The position numbers were made by a program, and so were the translations under genes. A DNA stretch of 64,000 bases from the NCBI RefSeq assembly GCF_017498505.1, contig NZ_CP071798.1, positions 3,707,501-3,771,500 on the forward strand, in the 5' to 3' direction. Source of the stretch: Sporosarcina sp. Te-1 (GTDB taxonomy: Bacteria; Bacillota; Bacilli; Bacillales_A; Planococcaceae). Below, piece by piece: positions 25,890-35,967 of the stretch; positions within the stretch are counted from its first letter, which is position 1; each line of letters opens with the position of its first letter. The notes under the pieces were generated by a model. The model was not told the origin of the DNA, ran no database searches, and was given only the letters and a program-made list of their open reading frames with translations.

Positions 25890-26168
25890 GTGAATCATTA
25901 TGTCATCTGGGGAAATCATCGGGAAACAGCCTTGCTCGTTGCTGAACTGCGGGAAAAGGATGACGGAATCATAACGGTTGTCGATGAGACAGTGAACGGC
26001 ATGCACAGAAAGCATGATATCGTCTACGCCACACCGGACTTCGTCGAAGCCTCAAAAAGCTTCAGGCATAAACAAGTAAACTTTCACTACATTCCGGTAG
26101 AGCAAAGGATCGATGGAAAGGCTTGGCGGGTTGAAAATGAAAAGCGTTTTCCTTTTTGGGGAATTTGA
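25890..26168 (+). CDS. Small hypothetical protein
   Basis: The protein has about 92 residues from GTG 25890; GTG 25881 and TTG 25878 in the same frame are alternatives and the ribosome binding site is weak. It starts VNHYVIWGNHRETALLVAEL, which resembles the beginning of a nucleotide-binding strand-turn-helix, and ends PFWGI. No family is recognised. It has no signal peptide or membrane segment. It stands after the two-component system with a terminator of its own at 26211-26252. Confidence 0.6.
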   Translation: MNHYVIWGNHRETALLVAELREKDDGIITVVDETVNGMHRKHDIVYATPDFVEASKSFRHKQVNFHYIPVEQRIDGKAWRVENEKRFPFWGI

Positions 26169-26210
26169 TTTAGCGAGAAAACCAATCTATACTAGCTATG
26201 AATATGTAAA

Positions 26211-26252
26211 GGCGGCATTCGTTCAAATCCTGAATGGAATGCCGTCTTTTTT
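26211..26252 (+). terminator. Rho-independent terminator
   Basis: GGCGGCATTC (26211-26220) pairs with GAATGCCGTC (26237-26246) with one G-T pair, then TTTTTT. Confidence 0.85.
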
Positions 26253-26391
26253 ATGTTCTATTGCTCGAATACGTTAATCAGCCTTGATTGACCTTTGGGG
26301 GGTTTAGATAGCAATCCGTCCAAAAAAGCTACTATTTAAATTGTAAATACCCTTTTTTGGCTATAAGTAGCAGTAGAAAAGTAAAACTTTT

Positions 26392-26442
26392 TTAGTGTAA
26401 CTTCGTACGGAAGTTGCACTAATTTTCCAATCAATTTATACT
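26392..26442 (+). promoter_or_regulatory. 13-bp inverted repeat overlapping a weak promoter
   Basis: TTAGTGTAACTTC (26392-26404) pairs with GAAGTTGCACTAA (26410-26422) with one G-T pair and a 5-base loop. TTGCAC (26414-26419), 17 bases and TATACT (26437-26442) could be a promoter whose -35 lies inside the repeat, making it an operator. Alternatively it is a leader hairpin. Confidence 0.45.
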
Positions 26443-26514
26443 AGAAGTAGCTTACTATCTAACTAGTAACCTTTGTTAGGATACATAGAATTACTATTAT
26501 TAGGAGGATTAAAA

Positions 26515-29472
26515 ATGAGAAAAGACCGACCTGGAAAACTATTCAAGGCGACTCTTGCCACAACGATCATGACGGGCGCTGTTGTTGCAGCCGGCCCATT
26601 TTATACGAAAGCAGAAGCCCAATCATTCTCAGATGTTAAAAACATTCCGAGCCACCATTTTTATGATGCGGTGATGAAGTACACAGAGGCTGGTATGATG
26701 AGCGGGTATTCGGACGGAACGTTTAAGCCGGGCCAAAACATTACACGTCAGGATGCGGCGAAACTTTTGGCGCTTGTCCTTGATTTGGACATGAACCAAG
26801 TAGTCGACCCGGGTTTTAAGGATGTCAGTGAAAAGCATCCATATTACCGGTATATCGCAGCACTTGTAGAGGCTGGAGTCATTTCGGGTTATGAAGATAA
26901 CACGTTTAGACCGAACGATAGCTTGACGAGAGCACAAATGGCAAAAATTTTGGCTCTCGGTTTTAACCTAGATGATATGAACATCCGTCTGCCGTTCAGT
27001 GATATCAACTCCAAGCAATGGCACATGGAATACGTGCGCGCCCTCTATGGCCATGAAATTACAACAGGTACAACACCAACCACGTTTTCACCGAATGCCC
27101 ATGTAACACGCGGACAAATGGCGTCTTTCGTTTTCCGTGGAGAAGCATTCTTAGAGCCCAAGGTAGATGAAAACCAAGTTGCAGTCGATGCGGCAGTTGC
27201 ACTTTTGAAAGCTGGAACTGTCAATGTTTCACGCGGACCGCTCGCAACAGCTGAAACCAAGTTGGCTGCTGTGAATCAATACGTGGCTTCCCTCATGACG
27301 GATAAAAGCATTACGACCAAGGCGGCTGAAGGAAAAACAGCGGGTTCTTATGTCGTAACACTTTCAAAAGGGGACGCGAAAGCAGAAAAAACGATTGATA
27401 TGAAGTTCGACTACGCGGCAGATGACCGTTTCATCACGGACGTTAAAGCGATTAATTCCAAGCAAGTGGAAGTCCATTTCGCGACGCCTGTCGCTAAATC
27501 ATCCGTCTTGGACGCAACGAACTCAGTTAAAAACATCTCTTTCACCATGGTGACTGGAGCCACTGTAAACCCGGGGCAACTGACAGGTACGCTATCAGAA
27601 GACGGTAAAACGTTGACGATTACAGCGAATTGGTTCTTTGACGGGGAGTATGCGGTGAAAACAACGGAGGCACTTCAAGCGGTAAGCGGTGGGAAATTCG
27701 AAGAATATACGGCGATATTGAAGGCGGAAGACAAAGTAGGGCCAAAATATGTATCTGGGTCTGCAGCCGCCAAAACATCGACCAATACGTTTCATGTCGT
27801 CTTCGATGAGCCGGTCAATGCGTCAGGGGTCATTGCCTATGTCAATGATATTCCTGCAACAGTTGCAAATACCGCAGGCAATCCGAATCAGTTAACGCTT
27901 ACAACGAATAAAGCCGTTGCCTCTGGCACAACAGCAAAAGTTCGTTTAGTAAATGTAAAAGACTATAAAAACAACTTGTCAACGCCGAACCCGATTGAAG
28001 CGGATATCACGATTTCTACTGATACAACCGTTCCTACCGTGACCAACGTGAAAGTGCTCGGAGAGAATCAAGTAGAAGTAACTTACGATAAAGATATGAA
28101 TCTCGCATCGTTTACAAATCGGGCACGTTTCGTCCATTCAAATGGTACGGTCATTCAATTGACGGCTACGGCTGGGAAAGATGCCAAAACCATTATTCTG
28201 ACTGGGACAAGTGTATTCTACAATGACAAATATAACGCTATTTTATTCATTGACAGTGACGTGAAGGATACAGTCGGTAATAATGCGGCGACGTATTCTA
28301 CGTCTGTTACGCTTTTGAAGGACACCATCCCGCCGGCTTTGACGACGGTTGAGTATAAAGACGGCAAAATCGTCGCTACATTTACGGAGGATATTTCTGC
28401 GAGTGGCAATACGTCAGTCATGTTAATTGATCAAAAAACAGGAGTATCGACGCCGATTACTCTTCGCAACGGTGTCAATGCAACGGTTGCAAATAATACA
28501 TTAACTATTTCTCAAGTATTGCCGAATGGCGACTATCAACTGCGTCTATCTGCGAACACGGTAGTCGATAAAGCAGCACGCCCGAATGCCAACCAATTAG
28601 CGACTATGTATTTCTCGGTCACAAACAATGTCTCAAATGATACGGTTCGACCAGTCGTAGTAGGAGTTACGAACACATCTGTAAATCAGGGGGTTTCACC
28701 AGGCGTGGAACAGACAGCAACCTTTACGGCAGTCGACGCAGAAAGCGGAATCAATTTAGTGACCGTACAGGACATCAACAACTATACATGGGATGGCAAA
28801 GCATTGCCGTATGGATCCTATGTCACAACAAACTTTAATGGAACAGCGGATAAAGCAACCAACGTTGTCGTCACAGTCCATGTACCTTCTTCAGAAATTA
28901 AAGAGACGAAAACCGCGTTGTTCACAGTGAACAACATTCGAGATAACGCAGGAAATATTTTGGCTTCTCCTGGATCTGGCAATGTGACGTTTGTGAGTGG
29001 CGCGAATCCTGAGTTGATTACTGCAAAGGTCGGTGCATCGAACACCTCGCTAGTACTGACGTTCAGTGAGCCTGTACAAAACGTCGATGCAAATGACTTC
29101 CAAGTCTATATTAACAACGTAGCGATCCCATCCTCCGCATTGAGTACAGTGCAGCGGTCCAATAGCAATACGTATGTGACCACTATTTTGGGATCAATAG
29201 CAGACAATGTAAACTATTATGGAGAAACGAGAGATGTTATCTATTTGGACACGGATAGAACTAGAGGATACAGTAACGGAGATTTAATCCTTCAGGACTT
29301 ACCATATAACACATATAGCAAGGATATGGATTATGCGGTTTCCATTGACTTGCTTTCAAATAGTATTTATGACCTTCGGGTACGTCTTGTCTATGATCGT
29401 TTATCGCCAGTCCGGAATCTCCAAGGCAATGAAGCAAAATTTGATGTAGATGTCTATGTGAATAAGTACTAA
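26515..29472 (+). CDS. S-layer-like protein with three SLH domains and Ig-like repeats
   Basis: The protein has 985 residues from ATG 26515, which follows TAGGAGGAT at ideal spacing; an upstream in-frame start lacks a ribosome binding site. A signal peptide (~1-32, ending around KAEA) is followed by three SLH domains (~36-90, 96-150, 155-205) for attachment to pyruvylated wall polymer. Residues ~210-985 are Thr/Val/Asn-rich with repeated Ig-like modules (KVLGENQVEVTYDKDMN, VVFDEPVNASG and LVLTFSEPVQNVDAND are SbsA/SbsC-type motifs). This is the architecture of Bacillales S-layer proteins. Whether it is the main lattice protein cannot be told from sequence. The three SLH domains are close relatives of those in the 2825 protein. 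Confidence 0.88.
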   Translation: MRKDRPGKLFKATLATTIMTGAVVAAGPFYTKAEAQSFSDVKNIPSHHFYDAVMKYTEAGMMSGYSDGTFKPGQNITRQDAAKLLALVLDLDMNQVVDPGFKDVSEKHPYYRYIAALVEAGVISGYEDNTFRPNDSLTRAQMAKILALGFNLDDMNIRLPFSDINSKQWHMEYVRALYGHEITTGTTPTTFSPNAHVTRGQMASFVFRGEAFLEPKVDENQVAVDAAVALLKAGTVNVSRGPLATAETKLAAVNQYVASLMTDKSITTKAAEGKTAGSYVVTLSKGDAKAEKTIDMKFDYAADDRFITDVKAINSKQVEVHFATPVAKSSVLDATNSVKNISFTMVTGATVNPGQLTGTLSEDGKTLTITANWFFDGEYAVKTTEALQAVSGGKFEEYTAILKAEDKVGPKYVSGSAAAKTSTNTFHVVFDEPVNASGVIAYVNDIPATVANTAGNPNQLTLTTNKAVASGTTAKVRLVNVKDYKNNLSTPNPIEADITISTDTTVPTVTNVKVLGENQVEVTYDKDMNLASFTNRARFVHSNGTVIQLTATAGKDAKTIILTGTSVFYNDKYNAILFIDSDVKDTVGNNAATYSTSVTLLKDTIPPALTTVEYKDGKIVATFTEDISASGNTSVMLIDQKTGVSTPITLRNGVNATVANNTLTISQVLPNGDYQLRLSANTVVDKAARPNANQLATMYFSVTNNVSNDTVRPVVVGVTNTSVNQGVSPGVEQTATFTAVDAESGINLVTVQDINNYTWDGKALPYGSYVTTNFNGTADKATNVVVTVHVPSSEIKETKTALFTVNNIRDNAGNILASPGSGNVTFVSGANPELITAKVGASNTSLVLTFSEPVQNVDANDFQVYINNVAIPSSALSTVQRSNSNTYVTTILGSIADNVNYYGETRDVIYLDTDRTRGYSNGDLILQDLPYNTYSKDMDYAVSIDLLSNSIYDLRVRLVYDRLSPVRNLQGNEAKFDVDVYVNKY

Positions 29473-29479
29473 CACTAGG

Positions 29480-29516
29480 GTCACCCACTGTTTCGGCAGC
29501 GAGGTGGCTTTTTTTA
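29480..29516 (+). terminator. Rho-independent terminator of the S-layer-like gene
   Basis: GTCACC and GGTGGC with an inner CTG/CAG pairing form a stem, followed by seven Ts. Confidence 0.75.
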
Positions 29517-30089
29517 TTTGAACATGCACCCTTCATGAAAGAAGATTAGTTAGACTGTACCTACTTTTTGGAGTGGAACAGTCTTTTTCCTGTTAAGTCT
29601 AGAAATTCATTTCTATTACACTTTACACAGAAGCTTATAAGAAAAGTTTAAGAGTTATGTAAGCGTAAATCGTTAAGATGAATTTTAGCTTTGAAAAAAG
29701 AGATATAAAGAGTTGTTATTTCTTAAACAAGAATAAGCAACATAAAGTAAGGTACGTTCTGCTATGAAAATGGAAGGAGACTACCAAGAAGTTGCAAGTC
29801 ATCTCCTAAAAAGGTGACTTACCGGCTTACTATTAATCTAATGAAAGAGCCCACCCAGAAGTATGCATAGTTTTAACCCTTCTATTCCATCAATGACCTC
29901 TCGCAAGCTCTCCCATTTTTCTAACGCGAAACATACACTGACTTAGGTATTTATATATTTTTATATAAATAAAAAATGGAACTAAAAGGAGATGTGTAAA
30001 TACTGTTACTTATCGTCAAAAGTCTTCATGTTGAAACTGACACGTGAATGGCAGTCAGATGTAAATAAGAAAGGATGAGAAGAAATAGC
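29517..30089. other. Intergenic region before the LPQTG adhesin
   Basis: A second terminator-like hairpin lies at 29553-29588 (GACTGT with ACAGTC, then TTTTT). The remainder is AT-rich, notably around 29950-29975, with no supported gene and no clear consensus promoter. Confidence 0.55.
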
Positions 30090-33000
30090 ATGAAGAAGAA
30101 GTTTTATGTTTTTATGTTAATGTTGTTGCTAATTGGCCAAACGGTTTTGGGGCCGATTGCGACAGTAAGTGCTAGTGAAGCTGACCCTCCAACTGACTTC
30201 GTCTCTAATGAAGGGATTGGGGAAAATGGTGACATTACAGACGGAGAACAAACTACTCCGGTAGTCCCGGTAGTCCCGGAAGCACCGGAAGAGACGGAAG
30301 AGACGGAGACACCGGAAACGCCGGAGAGCCCGGAAACACCGGAGAGCCCGGAAATACCGGAGAACCCAGAGAACCCAGAAACACCATCAGTGCCTGAAGA
30401 AGAGGAAAATAACTTATGTACTGAAGAACAGACAGAGGGCGTAGAGGGTTCTGAAAATGTAGAAGAACTAGAAGGTGTAGAAGAATCTCTTTCTGATTGT
30501 GTGGAGGAAACAAAAGAAAACGTTCAACAATTAATGGCGCAAGCCATGCCGATTGATGATGTCAAATTATCTTTTGATAGTCTGGTAGTAAATGGTGAAA
30601 CGGTGAGAAATGCTGAAGATGCGGGCAGAATCATTGCGAAGTTAGGAGACAAAGTAGAAGTAAAATACTTGTTTTCCATAACTCCAACGAAAGATTACGG
30701 TATTGGATCCTCTTTTGAATTTCAACTGCCACCCTCTTTATTGAACTTTGACCAAGCGAAATTAAGTGGGACGCTGGTTGACGAAGATATAGTGATGAAG
30801 TACACAACAGTAGATAAAACAGTCACAGTGGAATTGGAGCAAGGCCTACTTGAAGAGGGCCATGATTTTAATGGCACCCTAACTTTTTATGCTCATTTTA
30901 GTGCTGATGGAGCCGATGAGGATCTAGAACAAATCGTGGTCATCCCCATCATTGGAAATGATTCAATTGAACTGCCATTTACGTTTAAGCCTGAAGTTAC
31001 AGGAGAGTCCATGAGCAAAACAGGAAAAGCCGTCATTCAAAACGGTGAACGGTTTATTACTTGGGAAGTGTGGACGAATCGCGAAGGAACCAAATTACAA
31101 GGCGCCAGTTTAAACGATGAACTGGGCGAAGGACATGAACTAGATGGAAAAATTACAGTAGAAAAGTATGCTGTAGGTTTAACGGGACTTGCCGAGTCGC
31201 CAACTTCTACAGAAGAGGCTGCGAATTTTCCTGTGAATTTGGAGGACGGCCATTACGCTTACAAATTAACGTATCAGACAAAAGTGACGCGTGAACCTAC
31301 CGAGGTGACGGAGACCTTTACGAATAAAGCGACTCTGACAAACGGTCCAGACTCGGATTATAGTAGCGCTACAGTTACTCATACGTATGGAACTAAACTC
31401 GATAAGACGATTGTTGATAAAAACAAGTATACTGCAAAATGGGAAATCAAGTTCAATTATTTTGGTAAGAAAATGGAGTCCACGACATTGACTGACAAGG
31501 TAGTGGAAGGTCCGCATAGAATCAAGAAAGATTCTATTAAAGTGTATCATGTGTCAGTAGATGCCGCCGGCCAGGGTACTAAAGGGGAATTAATCACCGA
31601 GCAACCAACTATCGAGTACTCAGAAGACTCGAAGGAATTTACCATGGAGCTTACTTCACCGAATGGAGAAGCCTATCTGATTGAGTACGAAACCGAACTC
31701 GATTCCGAGTTTGCAACAAGCTCCGGCAAGGTCGTGAATGAGGTGTCTTATGATAACGAATGGGATAAAGCCGAATTCACATTCTCTCAGGGCATTTTTA
31801 ACAAGACCCGTGGTTCCATCGATTTTAATAAAAAGGAAATTACTTGGCATTTTACAATTACCGCTGAGAAAGATATGAACAACTTTGTTATTAAAGACGT
31901 CTTCACTGACTTTGGTAATGACGGCGGAACTAGGCAAACATTAGTGAAAGGTCCGAATGGCAAGTACGTTCAAGGAGTCGAAACCGATGCTGTTGTAGAA
32001 GATCCAACGGCTGGGTTTACTTTGAATCTAGGTAAAGTAACGAAAGGTGAGAAATTTACAATTACCTATATAACTAAGTTTGATATTCTACCAAACGGCA
32101 AAGCATACCCACTGTATCAAAACACAGCAACGGCAAGTTGGTATGGAGAAAATCCTGATTATACGTACTCTGTTGAAAGAAGCGCAGAGTATGCGCCAGA
32201 ATCAACTCCGACTGGAAACAATGGGTATAAAAATGGATCTTTCCACTATATTGATCAAGTCTTCAACTGGAACCTGGCCGTCAATATCAACATGCGAAAT
32301 ATCAAAGGATCCACATTGGTAGATACCATTGGGGAAGGTCATGAACTTCTGGAAGACACCATCAAAGTCTATAAATTGAACTTATCTGGTGACGATACTG
32401 GTTCGCCAGGAGACGAAGTGGTAACTGGTTTTACTGTAGAACATACAAAAAATTACTTTACAATTACGTTTACTGAAGACTCGACAGATGCGTATCTTAT
32501 AACTTACCAAACCAAAGACTCGGACAATATTATTGGCCATAAAAATGGCAACAGTTACGGCAACGAAGCTATTTTTACAACGCCGGGTGATGGGAGCTTT
32601 AAGTTTACAGCTTCGGTAGTTGTGAAACATGCTAATCAATTGATTGCTAAAACAGCTGCCCCTAATGGAACGGAAGAAACAATTACTTGGAAAGTTAGAG
32701 TAAATGAATCCCATTCCAACTTGGGCGAAATAACGCTGACTGATAAAATGTCGAGTAATCAGCTGCTATTACCTGACACATTCAAAGTTACTGAAATTAC
32801 AATGGATGACAAGGGCAACCACGGTTATGGTGAAGTACTAGATGTGAAGCCTGTCATCAACAACGAAGACAATAGCTTTACACTTAACTTAGGTGAATTG
32901 AATCAAAAAGGATATGAAATTGAATACAAAACGTTCTTTTTAGGAGATGACGGGGAAAAGTTCTCGAACAAAGCTTCCATTAGCTATACTGGGGACTTGG

Positions 33001-35192
33001 ACGGCGCTTCAAATGAATCGGGCGTCATTGATAAGGAATTCAATTACAATGATTCAAGCGGCTCCATTTCTTCCGTTAAAGGAAAGCTTGTGCTTCACAA
33101 GGTCGGTTTACATCCTATAACAGGCGTTTCAACTAGCCTGGAAGGGGTACACTTTGAATTGTGGAACAGAAGCGGCACGGTGAAACTTATGGAGGCTGTA
33201 ACGGATGAGGAAGGGAAATTGACGTTCGACAACGTCCGCTACGGTATTTATAAGTTAAAGGAATCAGGTGCTCCTGAGAAGTATATTTCACTTCCGGAAG
33301 AGGGCATTACCTTCCAAATGAAGGATTCATCTGATTACAACGTAAATGGCTCCAAGCCATTCACAGTGGAAAATATCGAGAATGTTGACATGGGTAACGT
33401 CTGCACGGACTTTAAGTTAACGCTCAAAGATGTGGATGGTGATCCACGCAGTGATGTAAAAGTTAAATTCGTAAAGCAGGGTTCAGGTACTGTAGTTGTG
33501 GCACCTGAAAATACAAATCCAGATGGTGACGTGACAATTTCCCGTGATAAATTGCCTGCTGGCTTGTATGATGTTATTGAGATCATCTCTGATGAGCTCG
33601 AAGTGAAAATCGGGTCAGTGCTAGTAGAGTACGAGAACTGTGAAAAGGAAATAAAACCAGCTCCGCACTGTACTGATTTTACAATCACCCTAAAGGATAA
33701 AGACGGGAATATCCGCCCGAATGTGAAAGTGGTCCTAAAAGGAAATGGCACGGAAATAGAGAAAACAACAGGTATTGACGGAACATTCACAGTACCGTCA
33801 ACTACAACACCAGGGGACTATAAGCTATACGAAGATAAACAATACCTAGGTATTGTGCATATCACGTATAAGAATGATTCCTGTGCAGCTGAAGTAATAG
33901 AAGCTCCAGCATGTGAGAGTTTCACATTGATTGTAAAAGATGTAGATGGAGAGACGCGTACAACGCCAGTCACTATAACGATTAAAAATAAAGCAACGGG
34001 TACTGTCGTGAAGCAATCAGTTTCTACTGACGAGAACGGCAAATTGTTGCTAACTGATCTGGAGCCAGGTGAGTACGAGGTGTTTGAAGAAGGTGCTTCG
34101 ATAGCATTTGATACCTTCGTAGTTGACCGTACCTGTGCGGCTGAAGTACAGCCTGCGCCAGTGTGTACAGATTTTACGCTTACAGTAAAAAATGAGAATG
34201 GAAACATTCTCCCTAACACTAGCATTACAGTGAAAGACCAAGCAGGCAAAACAGTAGTGACTGCAAAAACAAATGAAAAAGGCCAAATTAAGATCCCTAC
34301 GTCCATTTTATCGGCTGGTAAATATGACATTTATAAAAATGAATTATTTATCGGAAAACTAACTGTCAGTTATAAAGACAGTTGTGAAGGGGAAGTGCAA
34401 GGAGTTCAAGTATGTACAACGTTTACTTTAACTGTTCTAGGTAGCAACGATAACATTCGTCCAAACGTTGCTGTAACAATTAAAGATTCCAGTGGAGTAA
34501 ATGTAAAGGATCAACTCGGAAACGAGATCTTTACAACAGATTTGAATGGTAAAATCCAATTTGATTTCTTACTTACATCAGCGACATATACAGTTTACGA
34601 GGGTATCAAATATATCGGTTCTTTCTCAATTGTGGATACATGCTCTGCAATCGTGAAACCTGCAGGCGGCGGTGGCGGAGGAACACCTCCAACCACTCCA
34701 ACTGAACCAGATGAACCAGGAAAACCGGGTGAACCAGGAAAACCAGGTGAGCCAGGAAAACCAGGCGAACCAGGAAAACCAGGTGAGCCAGGAAAACCGG
34801 GTGAACCAGGGAAACCAGGTGAACCAGGGGATTCAGATGAACCGGGCGAGCCGACCGATCCTGACTCACAACCTGAGCCGGGAACTCCTGAAGATTCAGC
34901 GGGCTCTGATTCTGAAACGCCAGAGGCAGGGACTCCAGGAAATAACAATCCGGATGACAATTCAACTGGCAACCAAGGAAAAGATAACAACAAAGGAACG
35001 ACTTCAAACGGATCGACGCCATCCAATTCAGGAGCAGGCAGTCTGAGTTCAAAAGATCCGAATGCAAGTGGATCAAAAGGGACACTTCCACAGACAGGCG
35101 AGGAGAGCTTGCTTTATATGACGATTGTCGGTTTTGCATTGCTCTTGATCGGTGGCTTGATGGTAGGACGTCGCAAACAAGTGAATAAGTAA
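30090..35192 (+). CDS. LPXTG (LPQTG) wall-anchored adhesin with collagen-binding-like and Cys-paired repeats
   Basis: The protein has 1700 residues from ATG 30090; ATG 30075 is the same frame but lies directly on AAAGG. A signal peptide (1-~32) precedes a Pro/Glu-rich stretch (~60-125). From ~150 to ~990 there is an adhesin N-terminal-like beta domain, then five beta-sandwich modules starting near 307, 435, 569, 715 and 850 (pattern ITWxVxxN...GxxLxDxhGEGHEL), like Cna/SdrD collagen-binding and isopeptide domains. A SpaA/prealbumin-like domain lies at ~993-1095. Five repeats at ~1104-1517 each begin CxxFxLxxKD and end with a second Cys. Then come Gly-Lys-Pro/Gly-Glu-Pro collagen-like repeats, a Ser/Asn/Gly linker and LPQTG (~1666) with a hydrophobic helix and RRKQ tail. 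The sortase gene follows directly. It is probably a host- or surface-binding stalk protein. Confidence 0.88.
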   Translation: MKKKFYVFMLMLLLIGQTVLGPIATVSASEADPPTDFVSNEGIGENGDITDGEQTTPVVPVVPEAPEETEETETPETPESPETPESPEIPENPENPETPSVPEEEENNLCTEEQTEGVEGSENVEELEGVEESLSDCVEETKENVQQLMAQAMPIDDVKLSFDSLVVNGETVRNAEDAGRIIAKLGDKVEVKYLFSITPTKDYGIGSSFEFQLPPSLLNFDQAKLSGTLVDEDIVMKYTTVDKTVTVELEQGLLEEGHDFNGTLTFYAHFSADGADEDLEQIVVIPIIGNDSIELPFTFKPEVTGESMSKTGKAVIQNGERFITWEVWTNREGTKLQGASLNDELGEGHELDGKITVEKYAVGLTGLAESPTSTEEAANFPVNLEDGHYAYKLTYQTKVTREPTEVTETFTNKATLTNGPDSDYSSATVTHTYGTKLDKTIVDKNKYTAKWEIKFNYFGKKMESTTLTDKVVEGPHRIKKDSIKVYHVSVDAAGQGTKGELITEQPTIEYSEDSKEFTMELTSPNGEAYLIEYETELDSEFATSSGKVVNEVSYDNEWDKAEFTFSQGIFNKTRGSIDFNKKEITWHFTITAEKDMNNFVIKDVFTDFGNDGGTRQTLVKGPNGKYVQGVETDAVVEDPTAGFTLNLGKVTKGEKFTITYITKFDILPNGKAYPLYQNTATASWYGENPDYTYSVERSAEYAPESTPTGNNGYKNGSFHYIDQVFNWNLAVNINMRNIKGSTLVDTIGEGHELLEDTIKVYKLNLSGDDTGSPGDEVVTGFTVEHTKNYFTITFTEDSTDAYLITYQTKDSDNIIGHKNGNSYGNEAIFTTPGDGSFKFTASVVVKHANQLIAKTAAPNGTEETITWKVRVNESHSNLGEITLTDKMSSNQLLLPDTFKVTEITMDDKGNHGYGEVLDVKPVINNEDNSFTLNLGELNQKGYEIEYKTFFLGDDGEKFSNKASISYTGDLDGASNESGVIDKEFNYNDSSGSISSVKGKLVLHKVGLHPITGVSTSLEGVHFELWNRSGTVKLMEAVTDEEGKLTFDNVRYGIYKLKESGAPEKYISLPEEGITFQMKDSSDYNVNGSKPFTVENIENVDMGNVCTDFKLTLKDVDGDPRSDVKVKFVKQGSGTVVVAPENTNPDGDVTISRDKLPAGLYDVIEIISDELEVKIGSVLVEYENCEKEIKPAPHCTDFTITLKDKDGNIRPNVKVVLKGNGTEIEKTTGIDGTFTVPSTTTPGDYKLYEDKQYLGIVHITYKNDSCAAEVIEAPACESFTLIVKDVDGETRTTPVTITIKNKATGTVVKQSVSTDENGKLLLTDLEPGEYEVFEEGASIAFDTFVVDRTCAAEVQPAPVCTDFTLTVKNENGNILPNTSITVKDQAGKTVVTAKTNEKGQIKIPTSILSAGKYDIYKNELFIGKLTVSYKDSCEGEVQGVQVCTTFTLTVLGSNDNIRPNVAVTIKDSSGVNVKDQLGNEIFTTDLNGKIQFDFLLTSATYTVYEGIKYIGSFSIVDTCSAIVKPAGGGGGGTPPTTPTEPDEPGKPGEPGKPGEPGKPGEPGKPGEPGKPGEPGKPGEPGDSDEPGEPTDPDSQPEPGTPEDSAGSDSETPEAGTPGNNNPDDNSTGNQGKDNNKGTTSNGSTPSNSGAGSLSSKDPNASGSKGTLPQTGEESLLYMTIVGFALLLIGGLMVGRRKQVNK
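34711..34830 (+). repeat. Collagen-like GKPGEP codon repeats
   Basis: GAACCAGGAAAACCAGGT-type 18-base units are repeated in frame about seven times and encode alternating Gly-Lys-Pro and Gly-Glu-Pro triplets. The tract is short, likely slippage-prone, and acts as a rigid wall-spanning stalk. Confidence 0.85.
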
Positions 35193-35212
35193 TGAAAGAG
35201 AGGATGAGGACC

Positions 35213-35815
35213 TTGAAAAACAAAAGATCGATTTTGGGTATTTTGTTTTTGCTTACGGGGCTCGTCCTCGTTTCTATTCCGCTTTATGTTGAATGGGATC
35301 AGAACAAAGAGGTACAAGCGATGGAGCAGGCGTTGTCACTCATTGCGGAGTCGGATGGCTCCGAACCGGTAGCTTTGGAGGAAATTGAACATTTAACGTT
35401 AACGGAAGAGCAGTTGCAGAATGTTATGAAATTAGAGATTCCGTACATTCAGATGAAGCAGCACATCTTAGACGAAACAACGGACGAAAATCTAAACATT
35501 GCCCTCACGCAAATCAAACCAGATCAAGAGCCTGGTGTGGGGAACTTCACAGTTGCCGGTCATCGAGGCTATCGGGATGGACGGCACTTCAGCAATTTGG
35601 CGAAGGTGCCAATTGGCGAAAAGGTTTATCTTCATGCAGGTGATAAAACGTATGTGTATGAAATCAAAAGCTCAAAAGTGATTGAGCCCACCTTTGTCAG
35701 GATCCTGGATGACACAAAGGGAAAGAATGAAATCACGTTGATCACTTGTACAATATCCGGTAAGAAACGGGTCGCTGTTAAAGGCGAGTTAGTGGAACAG
35801 ACAGAGCGAAAATAG
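35213..35815 (+). CDS. Class D-like sortase dedicated to the adjacent LPQTG protein
   Basis: The protein has ~200 residues. TTG 35213 is chosen because AGGATGAGGA ends 3 bases before it; ATG 35192 (overlapping the adhesin stop) and ATG 35204 are in the same frame but lack a ribosome binding site. An N-terminal membrane anchor (~5-25) precedes the sortase barrel. Catalytic residues are His in TVAGHRGYRDG, Cys in TLITCT and Arg in GKKRVAVKGE, so the enzyme is complete. It cleaves LPXTG between Thr and Gly and links the protein to cell wall precursor. The lack of a downstream partner and its adjacency to one substrate imply a dedicated pair. Confidence 0.9.
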   Translation: MKNKRSILGILFLLTGLVLVSIPLYVEWDQNKEVQAMEQALSLIAESDGSEPVALEEIEHLTLTEEQLQNVMKLEIPYIQMKQHILDETTDENLNIALTQIKPDQEPGVGNFTVAGHRGYRDGRHFSNLAKVPIGEKVYLHAGDKTYVYEIKSSKVIEPTFVRILDDTKGKNEITLITCTISGKKRVAVKGELVEQTERK

Positions 35816-35827
35816 GTTGTCAATACG

Positions 35828-35865
35828 ACGAGCCATTCCTTATTAAAGAGGGGGCTCGTTTTTTA
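35828..35865 (+). terminator. Rho-independent terminator of the adhesin-sortase operon
   Basis: ACGAGCC (35828-35834) pairs with GGCTCGT (35853-35859), followed by TTTTTT. Confidence 0.85.
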
Positions 35866-35967
35866 TTGATATGCGTGTCCATTTAACGCTACTCCCCAGC
35901 AGTTTTAAGAAATTTGTAAGTAGAAGCTCTTACGATAATAGAAGATAGAAATTGAGGTGAGGTCCAA

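Larger units (their letters stand above)
26169..26514. other. Leader region of the S-layer-like gene
   Basis: It contains the terminator at 26211-26252 and the inverted repeat and candidate promoter at 26392-26442. No other gene is supported. Confidence 0.55.

Noticed and set aside
34595..35223. Antisense proline/glycine-rich frames opposite the collagen-like tract
   Set aside because: These are shadows of the repetitive GKPGEP coding sequence, without ribosome binding sites.
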